A DNA stretch of 8,235 nt from an uncultured Oscillospiraceae bacterium (GCA_945876665.1 CAMCPC010000045.1:1-8235); one strand, 5' to 3'. Numbered from the stretch's first letter, positions 1 through 7,263 are shown. Numbers and translations are program-made. Notes: a model not told the origin generated them from the sequence alone.

Positions 1-287
1 CGACAAAGGCGGGTATCAATAACCTTTTAAGCATCATGTCAGCCGTAACAGGCAGAAGCATAGACGATATTGTAAAGGACTTTGACGGCAAGGGCTACGG
101 CGATTTCAAGAATGACGTTGCAGAAGCCGTTGTTGAAAGTATACGTCCCGTAAGAAATGAATATGACAAGCTGATTGCCGATAAGTCATATCTTATGGAT
201 ATATGCGAAAAGGGCGCGGACAGCGCAAGAAGAATTTCACAGAGAACTTTGAAAAAGGTTTATAAAAAAGTCGGATTTGTGATTTAA
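1..287 (+). CDS. trpS: Tryptophanyl-tRNA synthetase, C-terminal part (truncated by window edge)
   Basis: The frame is open from the left edge (first full codon at base 3) to TAA at 285-287, so this is the last ~94 residues of a longer gene; the internal ATG at 36 is not the true start. The translation begins TKAGINNLLSIMSAVTGRSI and continues with a KGYGDFK segment, a VRNEYDKL segment and an RISQRTLKKVYKKVGF tail. That order matches the C-terminal helical, anticodon-recognising end of bacterial class I TrpRS, which typically carries N-L-L-x-I, GYG-DFK and a final A-x-x-T-L-x-x-V motif. The enzyme charges tRNA-Trp in the cytoplasm. The catalytic HIGH and KMSKS regions lie outside the window, so activity cannot be judged. 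Only 11 bp separate its stop from the next gene, which suggests co-transcription with the wall-precursor genes. The family call rests on remembered motif similarity. Confidence 0.88.
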   Translation, partial: TKAGINNLLSIMSAVTGRSIDDIVKDFDGKGYGDFKNDVAEAVVESIRPVRNEYDKLIADKSYLMDICEKGADSARRISQRTLKKVYKKVGFVI

Positions 288-298
288 CGGAGGATAAT

Positions 299-1423
299 AT
301 GAATACTCAACAGATTTTATTTATGATTTTTGCCTTTGTCGTATCCTTTGTTTTCACATTTGCGACAACTCCGCTTGTAAGACGTTTAGCATTCAGAATT
401 GGACAAGGAGCGGTGGACATACCAAAGGATGCAAGGCGTATGCACAAAAAGCCTACCCCGCGAATTGGCGGACTGGCAATAATTTTTGGATTTATTGTTG
501 CCACACTGTGCTTTGCACAGCCTTCAAGACAGCTTTTCGGTACGCTTGCCGGCGCGGCAATCATAGCCGTTATGGGATTTGTGGACGACTGCAAGGACCT
601 TAATGCGAAGCTGAAATTTGTAATTCAGATTATAGCGGCGCTTGTGGTTATTTTTGTGGGGGATATAAAAATTGATGTATTTACAAACCCGAATATTTTG
701 AGTGATAATCCATACTGGGTATTGCCGCAGTGGCTTTCAATCGGTCTGACGGTTATATGGATTGTGTTCATAACTAACGCAGTAAACTTCATAGACGGTC
801 TGGACGGACTTGCCGCCGGCGTAAGCGCGATTATGTCGGTTTCACTTGTGTTCATATCAATCAGGGTAGGGGAATATTCCATTGCGATACTTGGTATAGC
901 TCTTATGGGTTCATGCTTTGGCTTTTTGCCGTTTAACTTCAATCCCGCAAAGATATTCATGGGTGACACAGGCTCGACATTCCTCGGATTTATGCTTGCA
1001 ACACTTTCAATTCAGGGTGTGTTCAAGAGCTACGCGGTAATTTCATTCGCAGTTCCGCTGCTGATACTGGGACTTCCGCTGTTTGACGCGTCATTTGCCA
1101 TGATACGCAGAATTATGCGCGGCGAAAGCCCGATGAAAGCGGACAGGGGACATTTGCACCACAGACTTGTCGATATGGGCTTTTCACAGAAACAGACTGT
1201 GTTTATTCTGTACGCAATAAGCGGCGTGCTTGGCATAACTGCCGTACTGCTTGCGGAAAGCGGCGTTTTAAGAGCGTTGCTTTTGGCAATATGTGTGCTT
1301 ATACTGCTTCTTATCGGCGGAATGCTTGGCAAGAACAGCTATGTTCACAGTCATCCCGATACAAGAAATAAAACAGACGATACGGAAGCTGAGATAGAAG
1401 AAATAAACGGTGAGGACAAATAG
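299..1423 (+). CDS. tagO: Polyprenyl-phosphate GlcNAc-1-phosphate transferase (TagO/WecA/MraY family)
   Basis: This 374-residue integral membrane protein has about ten or eleven hydrophobic segments. The family transfers a sugar-1-phosphate from a UDP-sugar to undecaprenyl phosphate on the cytoplasmic face, the first committed step of wall teichoic acid or similar glycan assembly. Visible family motifs are RRMHKKPTPRIGG (46-58), the Mg2+-binding VDD (D96, D97), NAVNFIDGLDGLAAG (160-174), KIFMGDTGS with D223, and the GHLHHRL loop (284-290) typical of WecA/TagO rather than MraY. The C-terminal ~25 residues are hydrophilic and acidic. GGAGG at 289-293 lies 5 bp before the ATG, supporting this start. 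The next gene is a UDP-GlcNAc 2-epimerase, which favours GlcNAc as the sugar and teichoic-acid-like linkage synthesis. Whether the product feeds teichoic acid or a capsule cannot be told, because no downstream glycosyltransferase is in the window. Confidence 0.93.
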   Translation: MNTQQILFMIFAFVVSFVFTFATTPLVRRLAFRIGQGAVDIPKDARRMHKKPTPRIGGLAIIFGFIVATLCFAQPSRQLFGTLAGAAIIAVMGFVDDCKDLNAKLKFVIQIIAALVVIFVGDIKIDVFTNPNILSDNPYWVLPQWLSIGLTVIWIVFITNAVNFIDGLDGLAAGVSAIMSVSLVFISIRVGEYSIAILGIALMGSCFGFLPFNFNPAKIFMGDTGSTFLGFMLATLSIQGVFKSYAVISFAVPLLILGLPLFDASFAMIRRIMRGESPMKADRGHLHHRLVDMGFSQKQTVFILYAISGVLGITAVLLAESGVLRALLLAICVLILLLIGGMLGKNSYVHSHPDTRNKTDDTEAEIEEINGEDK

Positions 1424-1441
1424 GGAAGGGACGGTGTAAAC

Positions 1442-2596
1442 GTGAAAAAGTTAAAGGTTATGACGGTTTTCGGCACAAGACCGGAGGCAATCAAAATGGC
1501 TCCCCTTGCGCTTGAACTGAAAAAATATGACGAAATTGAGTCAATCGTGTGCGTAACGGCACAGCATCGGCAGATGCTTGACCAGGTGCTTGAAATATTC
1601 GGTATAACACCCGAATACGACCTTGACATAATGAAAACAAGACAGAGCCTTATCGGCATAACCACGAGAGTGCTTGAGGGACTCGACGAGGTTATAAAGA
1701 AGGAACAGCCTGATATTGTACTTGTACACGGCGACACCTCAACAAGCTTTGTTGCCGCGCTTGCCGCATTCTATAATCAGGTAAAGGTAGGACACGTTGA
1801 GGCAGGTCTGAGGACATACGATAAATATTCACCGTTCCCCGAGGAAATGAACAGACAGCTTACAGGCAGAATTGCTGATCTGAACTTTTCACCGACAGAG
1901 CAGAACAGAAAAAATCTGCTTAAGGAGAACGTGAGCGACGATATAATCTATATTACCGGTAATACTGTTATTGACGCGCTGAAAACAACTGTGCGCGATG
2001 ATTATAAGTTCAAGGACGAGTGTCTGAACTCGCTTGATTTTGAAAACAAGCGCGTTATCATAGTAACTGCGCACAGACGCGAAAATCTTGGCGAACCGCT
2101 TGAAAATATCTGTAACGCCCTAAAGCAGCTTGTTACGGAATATGAGGACGTTGAGCTTGTATATCCCGTTCACCTTAACCCTGCTGTTCGTGAAACGGCT
2201 TTCGGCATACTGGGCGATATGGACAGAGTGCATCTTATAGAACCTCTTGACGTAGAGGAGCTGCATAACGCAATGGCGCGTTCGTTCATGGTTATGACGG
2301 ACAGCGGCGGCATACAGGAGGAGGCGCCGGCGCTTGCAAAGCCTGTTCTTGTACTGCGTAAGGAAACGGAGCGTCCCGAAGCGGTTGCGGCGGGAACTGT
2401 TAAGATTGCCGGCGTTGATAAAGACGATATTGTGCGTCTTGCAAAGGAACTTCTTGACAGCGAGGAGGCATATAATAAAATGGCGCATGCAGCTAATCCA
2501 TACGGTGATGGTGAAGCGTCAAGAAGAACTGTTGAGGCAATTCTTTATGCCTTTGGCTACAGAGATGAACGTCCGGAGAATTTTTCGGTAAAGTAA
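1442..2596 (+). CDS. mnaA: UDP-N-acetylglucosamine 2-epimerase, non-hydrolysing (MnaA/WecB)
   Basis: This 384-residue cytoplasmic enzyme of the GT-B-like epimerase family interconverts UDP-GlcNAc and UDP-ManNAc. Its length is standard. Diagnostic motifs appear in order: VFGTRPEAIKMAP (9-21), VHGDTSTS (95-102), GHVEAGLRT (117-125), PFPEEMNR (131-138), TAHRRENLG (209-217), DSGGIQEEAPAL (287-298) and ETERPEA (308-314). By family knowledge D98, E120, a Glu of the PEEMNR motif and H211 correspond to the catalytic or substrate residues of E. coli WecB. Translation starts at GTG 1442, preceded by a purine-rich GGGAAGGG (1423-1430) that overlaps the TAG stop of the upstream gene. The 18-bp gap implies co-transcription. 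Together with TagO it provides the GlcNAc-lipid and ManNAc donor used for the disaccharide linkage unit of wall teichoic acid. A role in another ManNAc-containing polymer is equally possible. Confidence 0.95.
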   Translation: MKKLKVMTVFGTRPEAIKMAPLALELKKYDEIESIVCVTAQHRQMLDQVLEIFGITPEYDLDIMKTRQSLIGITTRVLEGLDEVIKKEQPDIVLVHGDTSTSFVAALAAFYNQVKVGHVEAGLRTYDKYSPFPEEMNRQLTGRIADLNFSPTEQNRKNLLKENVSDDIIYITGNTVIDALKTTVRDDYKFKDECLNSLDFENKRVIIVTAHRRENLGEPLENICNALKQLVTEYEDVELVYPVHLNPAVRETAFGILGDMDRVHLIEPLDVEELHNAMARSFMVMTDSGGIQEEAPALAKPVLVLRKETERPEAVAAGTVKIAGVDKDDIVRLAKELLDSEEAYNKMAHAANPYGDGEASRRTVEAILYAFGYRDERPENFSVK

Positions 2597-2632
2597 ATTT
2601 TCAGACAGAATTAAAAATAGGGGAGTGACGCT

Positions 2633-3991
2633 GTGAAAGGTTTATTAAATGAAATAGATCGTCTTTTGAAAGAAAAACGATACTTCGAAGTGAAAAATAT
2701 CGTCACTCAGGAAAATGCAGCAGATTTGGCGCTGCTTTTCGAGGAGCTGTTCGGAGAGGATTTTGATGAACAGAAGGAATTTATGATTTTGTTCCGCCTT
2801 CTTCCCAAGGATATTGCAGCGGATACCTTTGCGCATATGAATTCCGATATGCGTCAGCACCTTATAGGAATGTTTACGGATAAGGAGCTTAGAGAAATTC
2901 TTGATGAATCCTTTATTGATGATACGGTTGATCTGATTGAGGATTTACCTGCCAACGTAGTGTCAAGAATACTTAAAAACTCAACCACAGGCGAAAGAAA
3001 AGCTATAAATGAAATACTGCGTTATCCAAAGGACAGCGCAGGCAGCATAATGACGATTGAGTATGTCAGCCTGCATAAGGATATGACCGTCAGTGAAGCC
3101 TTTGAAAAAATCCGTAAGGTCGGCGTTAATAAGGAAACGATTTATACCTGTTACGTTACGGAAAACAGAAAGCTTATCGGCGTTATAACTGTAAAGGATT
3201 TGTTCATGGCGGATGAGGATGATAAGATTTCCGACATAATGGAAACTCATATCATAAGCGTTGACACGCACGAGGATAAGGAAATTGTCGGAAATATGTT
3301 CCAAAAATATGACTTCCTCGCTTTGCCTGTGGTCGACAAGGATAAGCGCCTTGTGGGTATTGTAACCTTTGACGATGCTATGGATGTTATTCAGGATGAG
3401 AACACAGAGGACTTTTCAAAATTGGCGGCTATCGCGCCGAATGAGGATTCGTATTTCAGAACAGGCATTTTCAAGCATGCCAAAAGCAGAATTGTGTGGC
3501 TTCTGATACTTATGATTTCAGCAACGGTGACGCAGATTATCACAAATAAATATGAGGCGGCATTTGCCGCTGTTCCGCTGCTTGTGTCGTTCATGCCTAT
3601 GATAATGGATACGGGTGGCAACTGCGGCGCGCAGAGCTCAACACTTATTATACGCGGAATTGCGCTTGATGAAATTCGCTTTTCGGATTTTTTCAAAGTG
3701 GTGTTCAAGGAATTCCGTATATCAATTATGGTATGCTCAGTGCTTGCCGTGGTAAACGGAATAAGAGTGTATCTGATGTATGACCATAATTTTCTGCTTG
3801 CGCTCACCATTGCACTGTCGATAATCGCAACGGTTATCCTTTCTAAAATGATTGGTGCTATGCTTCCGATGCTTGCAAAAAGAGTTCATCTTGACCCTGC
3901 AATTATGGCAACACCGCTGATTACGACTATAGTGGACTGCTGTTCGCTGTTTTTGTATTTCAATATAGCAATGATGATTTTTAAGATTTAA
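2633..3991 (+). CDS. mgtE: MgtE-family magnesium transporter
   Basis: This 452-residue protein has the full MgtE layout. A helical N domain (about 1-130) ends in YPKDSAGSIM (131-140), followed by tandem CBS domains (about 140-255), a connecting helix (about 258-285) and five membrane helices (about 285-452). Pore-region hallmarks are visible: PMIMDTGGNCGAQSSTLIIR (322-341), and HLDPAIMATPLITTIVD (419-435), whose final Asp matches the conserved Mg2+-coordinating Asp of the family. MgtE proteins are dimeric channels gated shut when Mg2+ fills sites between the N and CBS domains. Translation starts at GTG 2633 behind AGGGGAG (2619-2625). The 36-bp gap to the upstream gene contains no obvious promoter and is far too short for an M-box riboswitch, so transcription probably comes from upstream. 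The TAA stop is the first part of a terminator palindrome. Placement with wall-polymer genes fits a Mg2+-envelope theme, but that is inference. Confidence 0.95.
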   Translation: MKGLLNEIDRLLKEKRYFEVKNIVTQENAADLALLFEELFGEDFDEQKEFMILFRLLPKDIAADTFAHMNSDMRQHLIGMFTDKELREILDESFIDDTVDLIEDLPANVVSRILKNSTTGERKAINEILRYPKDSAGSIMTIEYVSLHKDMTVSEAFEKIRKVGVNKETIYTCYVTENRKLIGVITVKDLFMADEDDKISDIMETHIISVDTHEDKEIVGNMFQKYDFLALPVVDKDKRLVGIVTFDDAMDVIQDENTEDFSKLAAIAPNEDSYFRTGIFKHAKSRIVWLLILMISATVTQIITNKYEAAFAAVPLLVSFMPMIMDTGGNCGAQSSTLIIRGIALDEIRFSDFFKVVFKEFRISIMVCSVLAVVNGIRVYLMYDHNFLLALTIALSIIATVILSKMIGAMLPMLAKRVHLDPAIMATPLITTIVDCCSLFLYFNIAMMIFKI

Positions 3992-4017
3992 AGGATTGCA
4001 TATGCAATCCTTTTTTT
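3990..4017 (+). terminator. Intrinsic terminator overlapping the mgtE stop codon
   Basis: AAAGGATTGCAT (3990-4001) is followed directly by its exact reverse complement ATGCAATCCTTT (4002-4013), a perfect 24-bp palindrome. The RNA can form a 10-bp stem closing an AUAU loop, with an uninterrupted T-run at 4011-4017. The first bases of the stem lie in the mgtE stop codon. The stem is not especially GC-rich, so leakiness is plausible. The next ribosome binding site (GGAGG, 4018-4022) begins right after the T-run. Confidence 0.82.
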
Positions 4018-4031
4018 GGAGGTATTAAAGT

Positions 4032-4496
4032 ATGAATATACGCAGAGCGGACAAACGCGATATGGATAAGATAAAGGATCTGCTTAATCAAGTGCTTACT
4101 GTTCACCACAACGGCAGACCTGACCTTTTCAAGGCAAACTGCCGTAAGTATACGGACAGCGAGCTTGAGGAGCTTATAAAGGACGATGCGCGCCCCATAT
4201 TTGTGGCAGATGAGGACGGTGTGCTTGGATATGCCTTTTGTGTGATAAAGGAAACGAAAAATAATAATATTCTGACGGATATAAAAACACTGTACATAGA
4301 CGATTTGTGCGTTGACGAAAATATAAGAGGAAAGCACGTCGGAACTGCTCTGTACAATTACGTAAAAGAATACGCAAAGGAAATAGGCTGTTATAATGTA
4401 ACGCTTAACGTGTGGTCGTGCAACGAAAGCGCGCAGCAGTTTTATGAAGGGCAGGGACTTAAGCCGCAGAAAACAACACTTGAAACAATATTATAG
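4032..4496 (+). CDS. GNAT-family N-acetyltransferase
   Basis: This 154-residue cytoplasmic protein has a GCN5-related acetyltransferase fold and would transfer an acetyl group from acetyl-CoA to an amine; its substrate cannot be read from sequence. It opens with a typical beta1-alpha1 start (MNIRRADKRDMDKIKDLL) and has a central strand, GVLGYAFCVI (63-72). Motif A is DLCVDENIRGKHVGTAL (91-107), which includes the acetyl-CoA pyrophosphate loop R99-G100-K101-H102-V103-G104, close to the consensus R/Q-x-x-G-x-G/A. Motif B is LNVWSCNESAQQFYEGQGL (125-143), with the Asn and Tyr usual at the active site. GGAGG at 4018-4022 lies 9 bp before the ATG. The ribosome binding site abuts the mgtE terminator T-run, so no promoter fits between them. 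Expression should come from read-through or from a promoter inside mgtE. A hairpin terminator follows 5 bp after the stop. Confidence 0.88.
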   Translation: MNIRRADKRDMDKIKDLLNQVLTVHHNGRPDLFKANCRKYTDSELEELIKDDARPIFVADEDGVLGYAFCVIKETKNNNILTDIKTLYIDDLCVDENIRGKHVGTALYNYVKEYAKEIGCYNVTLNVWSCNESAQQFYEGQGLKPQKTTLETIL

Positions 4497-4500
4497 CATT

Positions 4501-4530
4501 AAAGGGACACTAAAATTTAGTGTCCCTTTT
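4501..4530. terminator. Shared bidirectional terminator hairpin between convergent genes
   Basis: The arm AAAGGGACACTAAA (4501-4514) and the arm TTTAGTGTCCCTTT (4516-4529) are exact reverse complements around a single A at 4515. In RNA this gives about 12 bp of stem and a small A/U loop. T4527-4530 supplies a short U-run for + strand transcripts of the GNAT gene. Read on the - strand the hairpin is followed by only three T's, so it is a weaker but still plausible terminator for the GH2 operon, whose stop codon lies 4 bp away. The arms are the same sequence that recurs three times inside the GH2 gene. Confidence 0.85.
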
Positions 4531-4533
4531 GCG

Positions 4534-7263
4534 TTAATCTGTTATTACGACAGGTCTTGAGATACCGCCTTTGTCGCTTTCCCTTGTGGTATGTATAATC
4601 ACAGCAATATCTACATCACCTGTAATATCCGATACATTGATTTCAATTTTGCGTCCCCATTGGCAGTCGCCCGTAAATTTCTGTGCGCCGTTTACAAATA
4701 CCTCAACCTCATTTCCCGTTATCTCACGGAATACGATAAAGTTATCTTCACTGCGTACAGTAACAGTAGTTTTATAAAGTGCGTAGCCTGTCACACCTCT
4801 GAAATTATTGTCAAGACCGCTGCCAACGCTCACGATACCCCATGTGTTCATGTCGCTGTCCTCAATTTTTACGTTCGGGTCGGGGCGTGTCTGTGAAAAT
4901 TCAACTGTCTGACGCCATTTTGCAATATACCTTTCATTTATGGACGGTATAAAACTTAGTTTAGTGTCCCTTTCGATTGTGTTGATTGTGACGCTTGCAC
5001 TTTCAAGCCCGTCCGAAACAGCTGTAAGCGTAACCGTTTTAGCGCCGTCAGTCTGCTTTACGATTAACTGAAACAGACCGTTAAAGAGATGCCTTTCCTC
5101 TGCCTTGTCTGCTTCGTGAGAATTCGGGTCGCCGTTGCCGACACCGATTATTTCGCCGCCTTCAGCGGTGAACTTAATCAGATTGTCAGCGGTGGGGACA
5201 CTAAATCCTTTTTCGTCCTGTACGGAAATGTTGAATATCGCCGCATCGTCACAGCCGTCATATACAAAATCGCGGTGTGGAGTGATGATAATTTTCTTTG
5301 CGCTGCCTGTCGTTGTAACCTCGTCCGAGCAGACCTCTTTGCCGTCAATATAACCGACCATTTTTAGTGTCCCCTTTTCAAAGATCACATTCCAGTCCGC
5401 CATATCGTATTTGTCAACGGCTTTTCTGCCGAGTGATTTTCCGTTTAAAAACAGCTCCGCTTCAGTGCAGTTTGTGTGCGTCATAACGCGCACTTCTTCA
5501 CCCTCACTCCAGTTCCAGTGGGGGAGTATGTGTATCATAGGCTCGTCTGTGAAGAATGCTTTGTTCAGATAAAACGCGTCCTTTTTAAAGCCGCAGGTGT
5601 CCATTATTCCGAACTGTGTACCGATTGACGGCCACTCAAAGGGCGTTGGCTCGCCGCGATAATCAAAGCCTGTCCATATGAAAAGTCCCATGATGTGCGG
5701 ACGTGTGTCAATCTGCTTGAAGCCGTCACGGTAGGTGTTGCCCCAAGCCGCTGCCTCGCTGTCATAGCAATCGATGATATTTTTGCTGTGATCTGTTTTG
5801 TACACACCTCGCGTCTGGAACGCGCTGTCGTTTTCGCTGCCTATCATCGGCATATTCGGGTATTTTTCTCTGAAATCGTCATAGGTGTGGGTTATGTAGT
5901 TGAAGCCTGTCATGTCAAGAATATCACACGCACCGCCCTCTGTCGTCACACCTGTGTTCATCGCTCCAAGAAGAAAACGTGTGTTATCAAGCTTTTTAAC
6001 CTCGCATTGCAGTCTTTCGGCAAGCTTTCTGCCTGTCGGCGTACCTTGCAAAGGCTCCTCGTTAAACAGCGAATACATCACAACGGATGGGTGATTGCGG
6101 TCACGCATAACCATATCCTGTACCTGCTTTATGCCGTCGGGACTTGAATTGAAATTACGATTTTCGTCCATGACGAGCAAGCCGTACTTGTCGCAGTAGT
6201 CAAGAATTTCGGGATTTGGATTGCCATGCGCGCAGCGGTAGGCATTAGAACCCATTTCCTTAAGCAGCTTGATTCTGTACTCGTTCACACTGTCAGGTAC
6301 GGCAACGCCCACGCCTGCGTGGTCTTGGTGGTTACACGTACCATAAAGCGGCACGTGTCTGCCGTTGAGGAAAAATCCCTTATCGGCGTCAATGGAGATT
6401 GTGCGGAAACCGAAATTATTAATCTGCCTGTCCACAAGCGTTTCGCCCTCATAAAGCTCGCTTACCATTCGGTAAAGGTTGGGCGCATCAATGTCCCATA
6501 ACAGCGGACTGTAGGAGAGAATACTCTGTTTAACGGTGACGCTGCTGCCGCCTGCAACGGAAAATTCCGTTTCGTCCTTGCCGACTGTGTTGTCGTGCTC
6601 GTCAAGTATATAGGATTTAAGACGGAACGATTTTTCTTCATATTCGGAATTTTCAACGGTGGTGTCGGTCACAGCGTCCCATACATCAACACTCTTTTTT
6701 TCGGGGTGTACGAACACGCCCCAGTGCGCGATGTGGAGCGGATTTTTCTTGTAAAGGTTCACGTGACGATAAATGCCCGCACCCTCATACCACCAGCCTT
6801 CAACAGCCGTTGCGTCAACGAATACAACAAGGTCGTTGACCTGATCGCCGTACAGCGCCATATCTGTTCCGTCAGATACAAAGGAGTTGTAGCCGCAGAA
6901 ATTTCTGCCGATAACGGAGCCGTTAAGGTACACAGTTGCATATGAGGAAATACCCTCAAATTCAATTAAAATCTGCTTGCCGCGGTCGCTTTCGTCAAGG
7001 CGGAAACGCTTTGAGTACCAAGCCTTTCCGCGCTTTTTGTAGCCCTGTGACGGGCCCCATTTTTCTTCGAATTCATTGTACACCGCCCAGTCATGGGGAA
7101 GGTTGACTGTTTCCCAATTGCTCTTGTCAAAATCGGGTGATGCCGCACCGCTTGCGCCGCCCGCCTTTGCCGCCATATAGCAATCGGTGTGCGACTTTGT
7201 TTCGGAGAGAGTAATCTCGCCGTTAAAAAATTTCCAATCTCTGTCTAAACTAAATTTTTCCAT
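4534..7263 (-). CDS. Glycoside hydrolase family 2 protein, beta-galactosidase type
   Basis: The protein has 909 residues and no signal peptide (it starts MEKFSLDRDWKFFNGEI), so it is probably cytoplasmic and acts on imported oligosaccharides. Apparent domains are a GH2 sugar-binding jelly roll (about 1-175), an Ig-like sandwich (about 180-290) and a TIM barrel (about 292-575). After these come a DUF4982-like domain (about 577-650, with LFLNGKSLGRK), a further Ig-like domain (about 655-765) and a C-terminal beta-rich, probably sugar-binding region (about 775-909). In the barrel, RNHPSVVMYSLFNEEP (389-404) holds the likely acid/base E402, and MIGSEN (473-478) the likely nucleophile E477. Their 75-residue spacing is close to that of E. 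coli LacZ (461/537). NHQDH (311-315) and RCAH (343-346) match active-site loops. AGGAG (7270-7274) precedes the ATG by 6 bp. It is the last gene of the operon. Beta-galactosidase is the best guess; related GH2 activities such as beta-glucuronidase or beta-mannosidase are not excluded. Confidence 0.92.
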   Translation of the reverse strand: MEKFSLDRDWKFFNGEITLSETKSHTDCYMAAKAGGASGAASPDFDKSNWETVNLPHDWAVYNEFEEKWGPSQGYKKRGKAWYSKRFRLDESDRGKQILIEFEGISSYATVYLNGSVIGRNFCGYNSFVSDGTDMALYGDQVNDLVVFVDATAVEGWWYEGAGIYRHVNLYKKNPLHIAHWGVFVHPEKKSVDVWDAVTDTTVENSEYEEKSFRLKSYILDEHDNTVGKDETEFSVAGGSSVTVKQSILSYSPLLWDIDAPNLYRMVSELYEGETLVDRQINNFGFRTISIDADKGFFLNGRHVPLYGTCNHQDHAGVGVAVPDSVNEYRIKLLKEMGSNAYRCAHGNPNPEILDYCDKYGLLVMDENRNFNSSPDGIKQVQDMVMRDRNHPSVVMYSLFNEEPLQGTPTGRKLAERLQCEVKKLDNTRFLLGAMNTGVTTEGGACDILDMTGFNYITHTYDDFREKYPNMPMIGSENDSAFQTRGVYKTDHSKNIIDCYDSEAAAWGNTYRDGFKQIDTRPHIMGLFIWTGFDYRGEPTPFEWPSIGTQFGIMDTCGFKKDAFYLNKAFFTDEPMIHILPHWNWSEGEEVRVMTHTNCTEAELFLNGKSLGRKAVDKYDMADWNVIFEKGTLKMVGYIDGKEVCSDEVTTTGSAKKIIITPHRDFVYDGCDDAAIFNISVQDEKGFSVPTADNLIKFTAEGGEIIGVGNGDPNSHEADKAEERHLFNGLFQLIVKQTDGAKTVTLTAVSDGLESASVTINTIERDTKLSFIPSINERYIAKWRQTVEFSQTRPDPNVKIEDSDMNTWGIVSVGSGLDNNFRGVTGYALYKTTVTVRSEDNFIVFREITGNEVEVFVNGAQKFTGDCQWGRKIEINVSDITGDVDIAVIIHTTRESDKGGISRPVVITD
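4960..4973 (+). repeat. In-gene copy of TTTAGTGTCCCTTT repeat
   Basis: These 14 bases are identical to the right arm of the convergent terminator (4516-4529). On the coding strand they read AAAGGGACACTAAA and encode the end of E764 through K768 (ERDTK) of the GH2 protein, at the junction of the last Ig-like domain and the C-terminal region. Confidence 0.85.
5194..5205 (-). repeat. In-gene copy of TTTAGTGTCCCC repeat, inverted
   Basis: The + strand reads GGGGACACTAAA. On the GH2 coding strand it is TTTAGTGTCCCC and falls exactly on codons F687-S688-V689-P690. The orientation is opposite to the copies at 4960 and 5363, and the reading frame differs from both. Confidence 0.85.
5363..5374 (+). 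repeat. In-gene copy of TTTAGTGTCCCC repeat
   Basis: The + strand reads TTTAGTGTCCCC and is followed by TTTT, giving the extended form seen at the terminator. On the coding strand the bases read GGGGACACTAAA and cover K630-G631-T632-L633-K634 in the DUF4982-like domain. It is a perfect 12-base inverted partner of the copy at 5194-5205. Confidence 0.85.

Noticed and set aside
36..287. A separate 83-residue gene starting at ATG 36
   Set aside because: The frame is open to the left edge, and the upstream codons continue the TrpRS C-terminal motif (NNLLSIM), so the ATG is internal.
625..969. - strand open frame opposite the tagO gene (and similar ones at 1030-1332, 1351-1737 and 3391-3810)
   Set aside because: They mirror the membrane-protein and enzyme genes on the + strand, are rich in Ser/Thr/Ile as expected from antisense reading, and match no family I recognise.
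2597..2632. M-box Mg2+ riboswitch before mgtE
   Set aside because: The gap is only 36 bp, far shorter than an M-box, and contains little beyond the ribosome binding site.
3990..4030. mgtE and the GNAT gene as an ordinary co-transcribed pair
   Set aside because: The strong palindrome with T-run between them argues against simple unattenuated co-transcription, although read-through remains possible.
4501..5374. CRISPR array or tandem repeat explanation for the recurring 11-mer
   Set aside because: The copies differ in orientation, are unevenly spaced (168-444 bp) and lie inside a conserved coding sequence, so there is no repeat-spacer structure.
5695..6147. 150-codon + strand open frame antisense to the GH2 gene
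   Set aside because: It lies wholly inside the conserved TIM-barrel coding sequence, has a Cys/His/Val-rich composition typical of an antisense shadow, and has no recognisable domain. The - strand frame carries intact catalytic motifs.
4534..7263. The GH2 gene as a secreted or broken enzyme
   Set aside because: No hydrophobic leader is present at the N-terminus, the frame is intact over 909 codons, and both catalytic glutamates and supporting motifs are in place.
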